A stretch of DNA of 35,883 nt from Bacteroidota bacterium. Lineage in GTDB: Bacteria > Bacteroidota > Bacteroidia > JAFLBG01. Numbering within the stretch: the first letter of the stretch is position 1; the number at the start of each line of letters is the position of its first letter. Below are positions 29,196 through 35,883 of this stretch, piece after piece. Where the stretch lies: the NCBI GenBank assembly GCA_017303975.1, contig JAFLBG010000039.1, positions 1 to 35,883 of the forward strand, given 5' to 3'. The notes under the pieces were generated by a model, which saw only the letters and a program-made list of their open reading frames with translations, searched no databases and was not told where the DNA came from. A program made the position numbers and the translations under genes.

Positions 29196-31082
29196 ATGTG
29201 TGGAATTAATGGCATAGTGGGTTTAGATAATACAAGTTTGTTAACTCAAACTATTACTGCAATGAATTTCGCTATTAAACACCGAGGTCCCGATGATAAT
29301 GGTGTGTGGACGGAAGGTGCAATTGGTTTTGGTCATACTAGATTATCAATAATTGATTTATCTAGCTTAGGGCATCAACCAATGTTTTCTAATGATAGAA
29401 AACTTGTGCTTGTTTACAATGGCGAACTATACAATTTTAAGGAATTGAAATCTGAATTGCAGAGTAGTTACGCATTTAAAACAAACTCTGATACCGAAGT
29501 TATTCTTGCGGCTTATCAAAAATGGGGAGTAGATTGTTTGAAAAGGTTTGACGGCATGTTTGCATTTGCTCTTTATGATTATAACGATAATCAAGTAATT
29601 GTTGCTAGAGATAGACTCGGTGTAAAGCCTTTGTATTACAACTATTCCAATTCTACTCTTCTTTTTTCCTCTGAAATGAGGGCAATTTTAAAGAGTAATT
29701 TAGTAAAACGTAAAATCTACAAACCTGCGCTTGCAACTTATTTGCGATACCAAACGGTCTATTCGCCCGATACAATAATTGAAGGTGTAAAGATTCTTCC
29801 CGCAGGACATTTTATGGTGTTTAAAAATGCAACTTTACAAGTAACTAAATATTGGGATGTAACAACTATAGATACCAGTAGCTGTAAAGGGAAATCGTAT
29901 GATGACATAACAACTGATATACGCAAACTGTTATTCGATTCTGTTGAGAAGAGATTGGTTGCGGATGTTCCTTTTGGGGCTTTTTTGTCCGGAGGTATTG
30001 ATTCATCTGCGATTGTGGCTATAATGTCGAAACTGAATAAAGGAAAAGTAAAAACATTTTCTGTAGTTTTTGATGAGGCAAAATTTTCTGAGGCCAAGTA
30101 TTCTCAGATTGTTGCAAATAAATATAAAACAGAACACCACGAAATTAATTTAACCGTTTCTGATTTTAAGAAAGAACTTCCTAATGCATTGGCTGCAATG
30201 GATTACCCAACCGGAGATGGCGTAAACTCATACGTAATTGCAAAAGCTACAAAAAATGCAGGAGTCTCAATGGCGCTATCCGGGATAGGAAGCGATGAAT
30301 TATTTGCAGGATACGATGTATTCAGAAGAACAAAAAAAATTAATACTTATAATTGGGTTTCGACATTCCCCAATTTTTTAAAGAAGATAGCAGCTGCTTC
30401 TATTGCAAATTTAAAACCTTCTGTAGCCTCCGATAAATTTTCGGAACTTTTAATGGAGCCTAATTGGGATATTGATTCTATTTATAAATATTCTAGAAAA
30501 GTGCTTTCCGAAAAACAATTACAGGAAATGTCGTCTAATTTGTGGCAGGAGAAAAATTTGTTTGACGATAAAATGGATGCCATTTTGAGCGAGGAGTCAT
30601 TGTCGCTGTTGAATGGAGAATACAATCTATCTAGAATTTCTTTATTGGAAATTGGTACATATTTGGAGAATGTGTTGCTTCGAGACACCGATCAAATGAG
30701 CATGGCACATGCTTTAGAAGTTCGAGAGCCATTTCTTGATTATAAATTGATGCAATATGTATTGGCTGTTCCCGATAATTATAAATATCCCGTTACTCCG
30801 AAGAAGTTATTAGTCGATTCGTTGTCTGATTTAATTCCTCTTGAAATAATTAATCGACCTAAAATGGGTTTTACTTTTCCTTGGAAAGAATGGATGAAAG
30901 GCGATTTGAGATTGTTTTGCGAACAGAGCTTGATTAGCTTAGGAGAAAGAGAATATTTTAATAAGAACTATTTAATGAATAGATGGAAACTTTTCTTAAA
31001 CAATCATCCATCCGTTACTTGGTCAAGAATATGGTATTTGGTTGTGTTGGAAAATTGGATGAAACAAAATAATATTGAATAG
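29196..31082 (+). CDS. asnB: Asparagine synthase (glutamine-hydrolysing)-like amidotransferase
   Basis: This 628-residue protein starts MCGINGIVG, so Cys2 becomes the N-terminal nucleophile of the glutaminase domain. Glutamine-binding motifs RLSIIDLSSLGHQPM, YNGELYNF and SDTEVILAAY are intact. The synthetase domain has the PP-loop SGGIDSSA at residues 265-272 and SGIGSDELFAGYD. Both halves look functional, with ammonia passed between them. It could make asparagine. Its place among glycosyltransferases suggests amidation of a uronic acid or other acidic sugar instead, as proposed for WbpS-type proteins; that is inference. The start is an ATG, and its stop lies 8 bases inside the next gene. Confidence 0.9.
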   Translation: MCGINGIVGLDNTSLLTQTITAMNFAIKHRGPDDNGVWTEGAIGFGHTRLSIIDLSSLGHQPMFSNDRKLVLVYNGELYNFKELKSELQSSYAFKTNSDTEVILAAYQKWGVDCLKRFDGMFAFALYDYNDNQVIVARDRLGVKPLYYNYSNSTLLFSSEMRAILKSNLVKRKIYKPALATYLRYQTVYSPDTIIEGVKILPAGHFMVFKNATLQVTKYWDVTTIDTSSCKGKSYDDITTDIRKLLFDSVEKRLVADVPFGAFLSGGIDSSAIVAIMSKLNKGKVKTFSVVFDEAKFSEAKYSQIVANKYKTEHHEINLTVSDFKKELPNALAAMDYPTGDGVNSYVIAKATKNAGVSMALSGIGSDELFAGYDVFRRTKKINTYNWVSTFPNFLKKIAAASIANLKPSVASDKFSELLMEPNWDIDSIYKYSRKVLSEKQLQEMSSNLWQEKNLFDDKMDAILSEESLSLLNGEYNLSRISLLEIGTYLENVLLRDTDQMSMAHALEVREPFLDYKLMQYVLAVPDNYKYPVTPKKLLVDSLSDLIPLEIINRPKMGFTFPWKEWMKGDLRLFCEQSLISLGEREYFNKNYLMNRWKLFLNNHPSVTWSRIWYLVVLENWMKQNNIE

Positions 31083-32208
31083 CAAGAAGAACATATTGGT
31101 ATGCATTGATTGGTATTTACCAGGTTACAAAGCCGGTGGTCCAATTCGATCTTGTGCAAATTTGGTTGGCTTTTTGTGTAAGGATTATAATTTTAAAATA
31201 GTTACTACTAATGTAGATTATAACGATACAGAGCCATATAAAACCGTAAAAGCGAATGAGTGGTTGCTACTAGAGCCCAATGTGCAAGCTTATTATTTTT
31301 CAAAAGATAAACTAACAACTACAAATGTTAGGGCACTGCTTAAAAAAACAGATTATGATATTTTGTACGTAAACGGAATATTTTCATTTTACTTTACAAT
31401 TCTTCCATTGTTTTTTTCTAATAAAGTAAAGATTGTAGCTGTTAGAGGTATGCTGGCTCAAAGTGCATTGAAGATTAAGAAAGTAAAGAAAATAGGCTTT
31501 ATTTATTTGGCAAAACTGTTGGGTGTTTTTAAGGATGTTGTTTTTCATGCAACTAGTAAAGAGGAGGTTGTGGATACTCGAAATTTTTTTTCGAATCCAA
31601 TTAAATACGCGCCCAATTTACCTCGTTTTAATACTGATTCGAGTACTATACCCAATACCATTAAAGAACAGGGTAAGCTAAGAATTATTAACGTGGCTAG
31701 AGTTTCTCCCGAAAAAAATTTATTGTTTGCACTTTCAATACTTAGAGAGATTAAAGGGGAGGTGGTTTTTCATATCTATGGTCCAATTAATGATAATGCT
31801 TACTGGCAAAGATGCCAGTCAGAAATTGATAGGATGCCCGCCAATGTGAAGGTGGAGAAGTTTGATGCGGTAGAGAGCTCTCAAATACATTCATTGGTGG
31901 CTAAGTACGATTTGTTCTTCATGCCCACCTTGGGTGAAAATTTTGGTCATGTTATATTGGAATCACTAACAGCAGGAGTTCCGGTATTAGTAAGCGATAA
32001 AACGCCATGGAACAATTTATCAGACTATAACTGCGGATGGCATTATTCGCTAAATTCTCCCAACGATTTTATTTCTAAAATAGAAAGTCTTGTAAGCTTA
32101 AACAGTACTGAATATAACATGTTTCGTGAAAATGCCACTAAATTCATTTCGCTTAACTCAAATACCGAACAGTCTGTTTTGCTTTATAGGCAAATGTTTG
32201 ATTGTTAG
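31075..32208 (+). CDS. GT4-family glycosyltransferase
   Basis: A 377-residue GT-B enzyme. The N-terminal domain opens ILVCIDWYLPGYKAGGPIRS, a donor/acceptor-domain entry common in O-antigen and capsule GT4 enzymes. The C-terminal domain has RIINVARVSPEKNLLFALSIL and the E-x7-E motif within PTLGENFGHVILESLTAGVP. The start must be TTG 31075, which overlaps the asnB stop in TTGAATAG, because the next ATG lies far into the conserved domain. It adds a sugar of unknown identity to the repeat unit. It is the second GT4 of the operon and is separated by 64 bases from the epimerase gene. Confidence 0.9.
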   Translation: MNSKKNILVCIDWYLPGYKAGGPIRSCANLVGFLCKDYNFKIVTTNVDYNDTEPYKTVKANEWLLLEPNVQAYYFSKDKLTTTNVRALLKKTDYDILYVNGIFSFYFTILPLFFSNKVKIVAVRGMLAQSALKIKKVKKIGFIYLAKLLGVFKDVVFHATSKEEVVDTRNFFSNPIKYAPNLPRFNTDSSTIPNTIKEQGKLRIINVARVSPEKNLLFALSILREIKGEVVFHIYGPINDNAYWQRCQSEIDRMPANVKVEKFDAVESSQIHSLVAKYDLFFMPTLGENFGHVILESLTAGVPVLVSDKTPWNNLSDYNCGWHYSLNSPNDFISKIESLVSLNSTEYNMFRENATKFISLNSNTEQSVLLYRQMFDC

Positions 32209-32272
32209 AGGTTTAAAATTTATCAATTCTTATTGCTTTTATTATCTTTATTGTTATTCTAATTACTAAAAT

Positions 32273-33247
32273 ATGATTGTTTTAATTACCGGGGTAGCAG
32301 GATTTGTTGGATCTAATCTTGCAAAAAAACTTTTAGAAGAAAACTGTACTGTTATAGGAATAGATAACTTGAGTTATGGCTATTTAAGTAATCTTAAAGC
32401 AATAGAGAAGAATCCTAAATTTACCTTTATACTTGGAGATATTGCAAATCCTCTTATCTTAAAAGATCATAAGGCAGATGTTATTGTTCATTTGGCATCT
32501 CAAAAAATTCCTAGATATACCAACGCTTTGCGAACATTGGACGAAAATTATTTAATGTTGCGTAATGTGGTTCATAAGTGCATACTAGATAAATCTAAAA
32601 TTGTTTTTGCATCCACTTCTGATGTGTATGGAAAAAATCCTAATGTTCCATTCTCCGAAGAGTCTGATTTGGTATTAGGGCCAACTACTGTTAAACGATG
32701 GGCGTATGCATCGTCTAAACTTTACGGAGAACAGTATATTATTGCCAATAACGATGAGTATGGTTTAGACTACACAATTATGCGCTTTTTTGGTTCATAC
32801 GGACCAAACCAGAATACAACTTGGTGGGGTGGGCCTCAGGCAGTTTTTATACAAAATTTTTTAGAGAAAAAGCCAATTGAAATTCATGGAGATGGAACTC
32901 AAACAAGAACATTTACGTATATCGAGGATACTATACAAGGCATAGTAAAGTGTGTATTAGACAAAAGATCCAATAATTCTATCTATAATATTGCAACTAA
33001 TCCAACAGAAGAAATTACAATTGTAGAATTGGCTAAATTGATATGGAAACTAATGGGGAATGAGGAATCTAGCGTTCCACTAAGTTTTATACCGTATTCT
33101 ACCTTTGGAAAATATGAAGATGTGTTGCGAAGAGTTCCGGATATTACTAAAATAAAAACCGAATTGGATTTTAATCCAAAGTATTCTTTAGCAGAAGGTT
33201 TAGCAAAAACAATTAAGTGGCAACAGGAGTTGTTTAACCAAAAATAG
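32273..33247 (+). CDS. NAD-dependent nucleotide-sugar epimerase/dehydratase (extended SDR)
   Basis: A 324-residue cytoplasmic enzyme. The Rossmann motif GVAGFVGSNLA is at residues 7-17. The catalytic YASSK supplies Tyr145 and Lys149, with Ser in ASTSDVYG upstream. RFFGSYGPNQ and the substrate-loop GDGTQTRTFTYIEDT are typical of UDP-glucose 4-epimerase and the UDP-glucuronate epimerase/decarboxylase branch. It would provide an epimerised or modified nucleotide sugar to the glycosyltransferases around it. UDP-glucuronate made by the ugd product is a possible substrate, but the sequence does not decide it. The start is an ATG. Confidence 0.9.
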   Translation: MIVLITGVAGFVGSNLAKKLLEENCTVIGIDNLSYGYLSNLKAIEKNPKFTFILGDIANPLILKDHKADVIVHLASQKIPRYTNALRTLDENYLMLRNVVHKCILDKSKIVFASTSDVYGKNPNVPFSEESDLVLGPTTVKRWAYASSKLYGEQYIIANNDEYGLDYTIMRFFGSYGPNQNTTWWGGPQAVFIQNFLEKKPIEIHGDGTQTRTFTYIEDTIQGIVKCVLDKRSNNSIYNIATNPTEEITIVELAKLIWKLMGNEESSVPLSFIPYSTFGKYEDVLRRVPDITKIKTELDFNPKYSLAEGLAKTIKWQQELFNQK

Positions 33248-33300
33248 CATTAGTACCAGCTAGTTTAAGAAGATAAGTAAAAATTAAAAAAATTATTCGG

Positions 33301-34029
33301 GTGAAAATATATTTTTTAGTTCCAGTTTATAATGAAGCTGATAATATTCCTGAACTAGCAAATTCTTTGCATAGTAAGCTAACAGAGTACACTAAATTTT
33401 TTGTATTTGTTGATGATAAATCAACCGACACTACAGTTGATGTAATAAAACAGAATTTCCCGGAATCCAATTTGCATATAATTACAAAAGAGCAAAACGC
33501 AGGTCCCGGAGATTCTTTTAATGTTGGTTTTGAGTGGATTTTATCCAACTCCAAAGATGCTACCGATGTTGTTGTTACGCTTGAAGGCGATAATACATCT
33601 GATAAAAATTTATTGCCAACTTTGGTGTCCATATCTCAGCTAGGGTTTGATATGGTGCTTGCGTCTCCTTATGCGCAAGGTGGAGGTTTTTCTAAAACTT
33701 CGTTCTTTAGGAAGGCAATTTCTTTTATTGCCAATATGTTTTTTAGAACATTTTTTAATGTTAAAATATTAACGTTAAGTTCATTCTATAGGCTTTATAC
33801 AGTTGAATTAATAAGACAAATAAAAAACAGCAATCCTAAAATAATTGCCGAGAAAGGTTTTATTTGTATGCTTGAAATTTTGCTAAAGGCAATAGCCTTA
33901 AAAGCAAGAATAATTGAAGTGCCAATGGTGTTACACTCTGATGTAAGAAAAGGTAAATCAAAAATGAAAATTGTAAAGACTAGCCTCGAATACTTTAAAT
34001 TTTTTATAAGGTATCGAGCTAGCAAATAA
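33301..34029 (+). CDS. GT2-family, dolichol/polyprenyl-phosphate-sugar synthase-like glycosyltransferase
   Basis: A 242-residue GT-A enzyme beginning KIYFLVPVYNEADNIPEL from GTG 33301. It has FVDDKSTDTT, an AGPGDSFNVGFEW stretch, and the metal/nucleotide-binding VVTLEGDNTSDKNLLPTLV around residue 100. The length, the lack of extra membrane domains and the C-terminal EVPMVLHSDVRKGKSKM resemble DPM1-type synthases, which load a sugar from a nucleotide onto polyprenyl phosphate. That product would be the donor of GT-C enzymes such as the two encoded here. Its stop codon is 9 bases before the ATG of the following GT-C gene. Confidence 0.87.
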   Translation: MKIYFLVPVYNEADNIPELANSLHSKLTEYTKFFVFVDDKSTDTTVDVIKQNFPESNLHIITKEQNAGPGDSFNVGFEWILSNSKDATDVVVTLEGDNTSDKNLLPTLVSISQLGFDMVLASPYAQGGGFSKTSFFRKAISFIANMFFRTFFNVKILTLSSFYRLYTVELIRQIKNSNPKIIAEKGFICMLEILLKAIALKARIIEVPMVLHSDVRKGKSKMKIVKTSLEYFKFFIRYRASK

Positions 34030-34038
34030 ATACTGTTG

Positions 34039-35514
34039 ATGAATTTCACTTCTGCTAAAATTAATTCCTGGTATTGGTTCTTAGTTTGCTTCATCATTTT
34101 TTTGGGAGTAATTATTCGTATTGCATTTATTGATACAAATCACGTAGTAGGAGACGAATTATATACGTTTATAGAATCGCAAGGTTTTGATGAAAATGAA
34201 ATTCCTGACTCGCTAAATCTCCGGTATTTTTCTCAGCATAAAACAACAGTAACTAACGTAGTAAAATCAACCTTTTATTACGATAATAGTAATGGAATAG
34301 TTTATTCAACATTGTTACACTACTGGTGTAGAATGTTTCCGAATGATATATTTTATGTGCGACTGCTATCTGTGTTGTTTGGTTTTTTATCAATGATTTT
34401 TTTAGTTAAAACACTAGATACTTTTTTTTCTCACAAGCCAATTGTGTTATTCGGCTTGCTTTTGCTGTGTTTTAATCCGCTGGTAATTTCCTTCGATACA
34501 TCTATCCGTATGTATTCGTTGTTATTATTATTGTCTATTTGTACTAACTATCTGTTTGCTCAAATTTGTATTTACAATCGCTCTAAGTATTGGGTATTGT
34601 ATGTACTTACTATGTTTTTAATGATTTATACACATTATTTAAGTGTGTTTTTAATTGGGTTTCATTTTTTAATTCTGTTTTATATCCATTTTAAAATGGA
34701 GAAAAGTAGAGCATTCAACCCAATTTTTGTTTCGTTTGTACTTATAGGAATGTTTTTTGCTTACTGGTATCTTTTTGTTGCGAATAAAGCATTCCAGAAT
34801 ATGCAACTTACCAATGATTTCATTGTGAATGCACTTAATAAAGGTGTATATCCTGCCGATAAAACTAGTATTAGTGTAATACTACAAGGTGTGGTAAAAA
34901 TAATTGTTCGCTTTACTGGTTTGGGTATAAAGAGTACTTTTTTTGTTATAGTAACTGCTACCGTTAATTTATTTTTGGTGCTCACTTTTTTTATGTATGC
35001 CGAAACAAAATGGAGATTATATTTAGTTTTGGTGCTTGCGTTGCATTTTTTTGTTTTATCGGCTCAGGCATTTTCGGTAGGACATAATTTATCTTTTTTA
35101 TCTAGGTATTCGTTGCTTGTATATCCTGTATATATTCTTTTAATCTTATTTGCCATGAACGAATGGTGGGTAAAAGGCAAAAAAATAGTAGTGTCAATTA
35201 TTGCCGGATATTTTATTTTCATTTCTCTTTTCTCGGTTAAGAATGACTACCAACAAGCACAGAGTAAAGATGAGTATTTAAATTATACTCAATTAGCAAA
35301 TTGGGTAGGGAAGACGTATGAAAAGGATGATTTGTTGCTTGTGCCGCAAAAAACAGAAATGTATATGATTTATTATTTTGTGCCTAGAATGCAACAAGAT
35401 ATATTCTGTAAAATTGATGCCAGTAAAACTACATATTCAATAAGAAAGAAAGATGGTATATCTGTTTCTTTTTCTGCTTTTGACAATTCTATAAATGCAG
35501 ATGACAAGCAGTAA
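34039..35514 (+). CDS. GT39/PMT-like GT-C glycosyltransferase (membrane)
   Basis: A 491-residue polytopic membrane protein with roughly 10-12 hydrophobic segments. Following the first segment, the external loop has NHVVGDELYTFIESQ, where the Asp-Glu pair is the catalytic-type motif of ArnT/PMT/GT39-like enzymes that use polyprenyl-phosphate sugars. A glycine- and leucine-rich core (LLSVLFGFLSMIFLV) and FLMIYTHYLSVFLIGFHF are typical of the family. I prefer ATG 34039 to the adjacent TTG 34036. It is the last gene of the operon and directly follows the GT2 gene that could make its donor. Substrate and acceptor unknown. Confidence 0.85.
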   Translation: MNFTSAKINSWYWFLVCFIIFLGVIIRIAFIDTNHVVGDELYTFIESQGFDENEIPDSLNLRYFSQHKTTVTNVVKSTFYYDNSNGIVYSTLLHYWCRMFPNDIFYVRLLSVLFGFLSMIFLVKTLDTFFSHKPIVLFGLLLLCFNPLVISFDTSIRMYSLLLLLSICTNYLFAQICIYNRSKYWVLYVLTMFLMIYTHYLSVFLIGFHFLILFYIHFKMEKSRAFNPIFVSFVLIGMFFAYWYLFVANKAFQNMQLTNDFIVNALNKGVYPADKTSISVILQGVVKIIVRFTGLGIKSTFFVIVTATVNLFLVLTFFMYAETKWRLYLVLVLALHFFVLSAQAFSVGHNLSFLSRYSLLVYPVYILLILFAMNEWWVKGKKIVVSIIAGYFIFISLFSVKNDYQQAQSKDEYLNYTQLANWVGKTYEKDDLLLVPQKTEMYMIYYFVPRMQQDIFCKIDASKTTYSIRKKDGISVSFSAFDNSINADDKQ

Positions 35515-35752
35515 GAGCGTGAACTGTATTGCGCTGCTCAACTACAGTAAGCTATTCTAGTTTTTTTTGTTTTAAAGAAGGAAGTGATGAAAAATTACTC
35601 ACTCCGTATCTTTTTGTTTTCAATACCTAAAAACTTCTCAAGTTTATTTTCAATAAAATGAGCTTGCGAAGCTTGGGCAAATTAATATGTTCAATTACAT
35701 TGTTGTTATTTGTTACTATTTAAACAGAATGACTAATAGTAACTCTGTTAAG
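35515..35752. other. Gene-free stretch between the glycan operon and the putative insertion sequence
   Basis: I see no protein gene of convincing length or family in these 238 bases. The region is AT-rich. An ACTGTA...TACAGT pair (35523-35528 and 35543-35548) precedes a run of eight T, and a second weak hairpin with a T-rich tail lies at 35580-35620. Either could end the operon transcript. Confidence 0.5.
35580..35620 (+). terminator. Weak candidate terminator after the glycan operon
   Basis: The AGTGA/TCACT stem, extended past a bulged A by two G-C pairs, is followed by GTATCTTTTTGTTTT. The stem is short and the loop is 11 bases, so support is limited. Confidence 0.33.
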
Positions 35753-35782
35753 TGTAGCTGTAAGCTTCCCCAAAGTTGAGCC
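35753..35782. repeat. Putative left terminal inverted repeat of an IS3-family element
   Basis: TGTAGCTGTAAGCTTCCCC, followed by AAAGTTGAGCC, has the TG tip and the CCCC-AAA-GTTG block typical of IS3-family ends. It lies 107 bases before an ATG that opens a transposase-like sequence. The right end lies outside the window, so the repeat and target duplication cannot be confirmed here. Confidence 0.5.
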
Positions 35783-35859
35783 AATTAAAAATAGAAAATC
35801 GACAAGCAGCTACAGCTGCGCGTTCAGTTTTTTAAATTTAACTTTAAATGGTAACAACA

Positions 35860-35883
35860 ATGAAAAAAACACAATTCTCCGAA
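35860..35883 (+). CDS. Putative IS3-family transposase OrfA, first 8 codons (cut by window edge)
   Basis: Eight codons, MKKTQFSE, run to the window end in frame. This is how IS3-family OrfA helix-turn-helix proteins commonly begin (MKKxxFxE, then QIV). The IS3-like terminal repeat just upstream agrees with it. Only 24 bases are visible, so the call rests on that short match and its context. Confidence 0.5.

Noticed and set aside
35650-35700. GAAGCTTGGGCAAATTA resembling the insertion-sequence tip
   Set aside because: Only the AAGCTT core and a short AAA match the repeat at 35753; too little to call a second IS end or remnant.

Overview
The window reads as an AT-rich chromosomal segment from a member of the Bacteroidota. 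The signs are a giant SprB-repeat surface protein with a gliding-motility/type IX secretion C-terminal domain, a PUR/DUF3276 nucleic-acid-binding protein, a DapD-UgdH-aminotransferase neighbourhood, weak ribosome binding sites, and several TAnnTTTG (-7) promoter elements with an upstream TTG/TTTG. I assign no genus. I saw no tRNA, rRNA or CRISPR.

Layout. Positions 1-3347 (minus strand) hold a nucleotide-sugar block read right to left: a PLP sugar aminotransferase, a small four-helix-bundle (S23/IVS-type) gene, UDP-glucose 6-dehydrogenase, then the 5' part of dapD, cut by the window edge. Positions 3464-8977 (minus) are a 1837-residue secreted adhesin with 17 SprB-type repeats. Positions 9068-14686 are a metal-chelate, haem or corrinoid uptake locus: ATPase, permease and lipoprotein binding protein in one overlapping operon, and a TonB-dependent receptor. 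Between them a PUR-family gene points the other way and ends in a shared bidirectional terminator. Positions 14885-24914 carry mostly housekeeping genes on the minus strand: a small unknown membrane-anchored protein, HU, fmt, MarC, DUF3817, an M13 peptidase lipoprotein and a RecB/AddA-like helicase-nuclease. One DASS anion transporter lies on the plus strand.

Positions 24994-35514 (plus) form a tight eight-gene polysaccharide or glycan operon: a TMTC-like GT-C enzyme fused to TPRs, an O-antigen ligase/polymerase-like protein, a GT4, an asparagine-synthase-like amidotransferase, a second GT4, an SDR epimerase/dehydratase, a polyprenyl-phosphate-sugar-synthase-like GT2 and a GT39/PMT-like GT-C. 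Start codons here are often GTG or TTG and several genes overlap. The GT2 and the two GT-C proteins suggest lipid-phosphate-sugar-dependent glycosylation. The amidotransferase, together with UgdH and the aminotransferase at the other end, would fit amidated or amino uronic acid sugars; both ideas are inference. The operon is followed by about 240 bases without a gene, then what looks like the left end and first codons of an IS3-family insertion sequence.

The most unusual structure is at 1801-2215. The four-helix-bundle gene is bounded by 30-base imperfect inverted repeats (24 of 30 positions complementary). These cover its own start and stop codons and also the stop codon of the upstream aminotransferase. 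This resembles the intervening sequences of 23S rRNA, but it lies between two protein genes.
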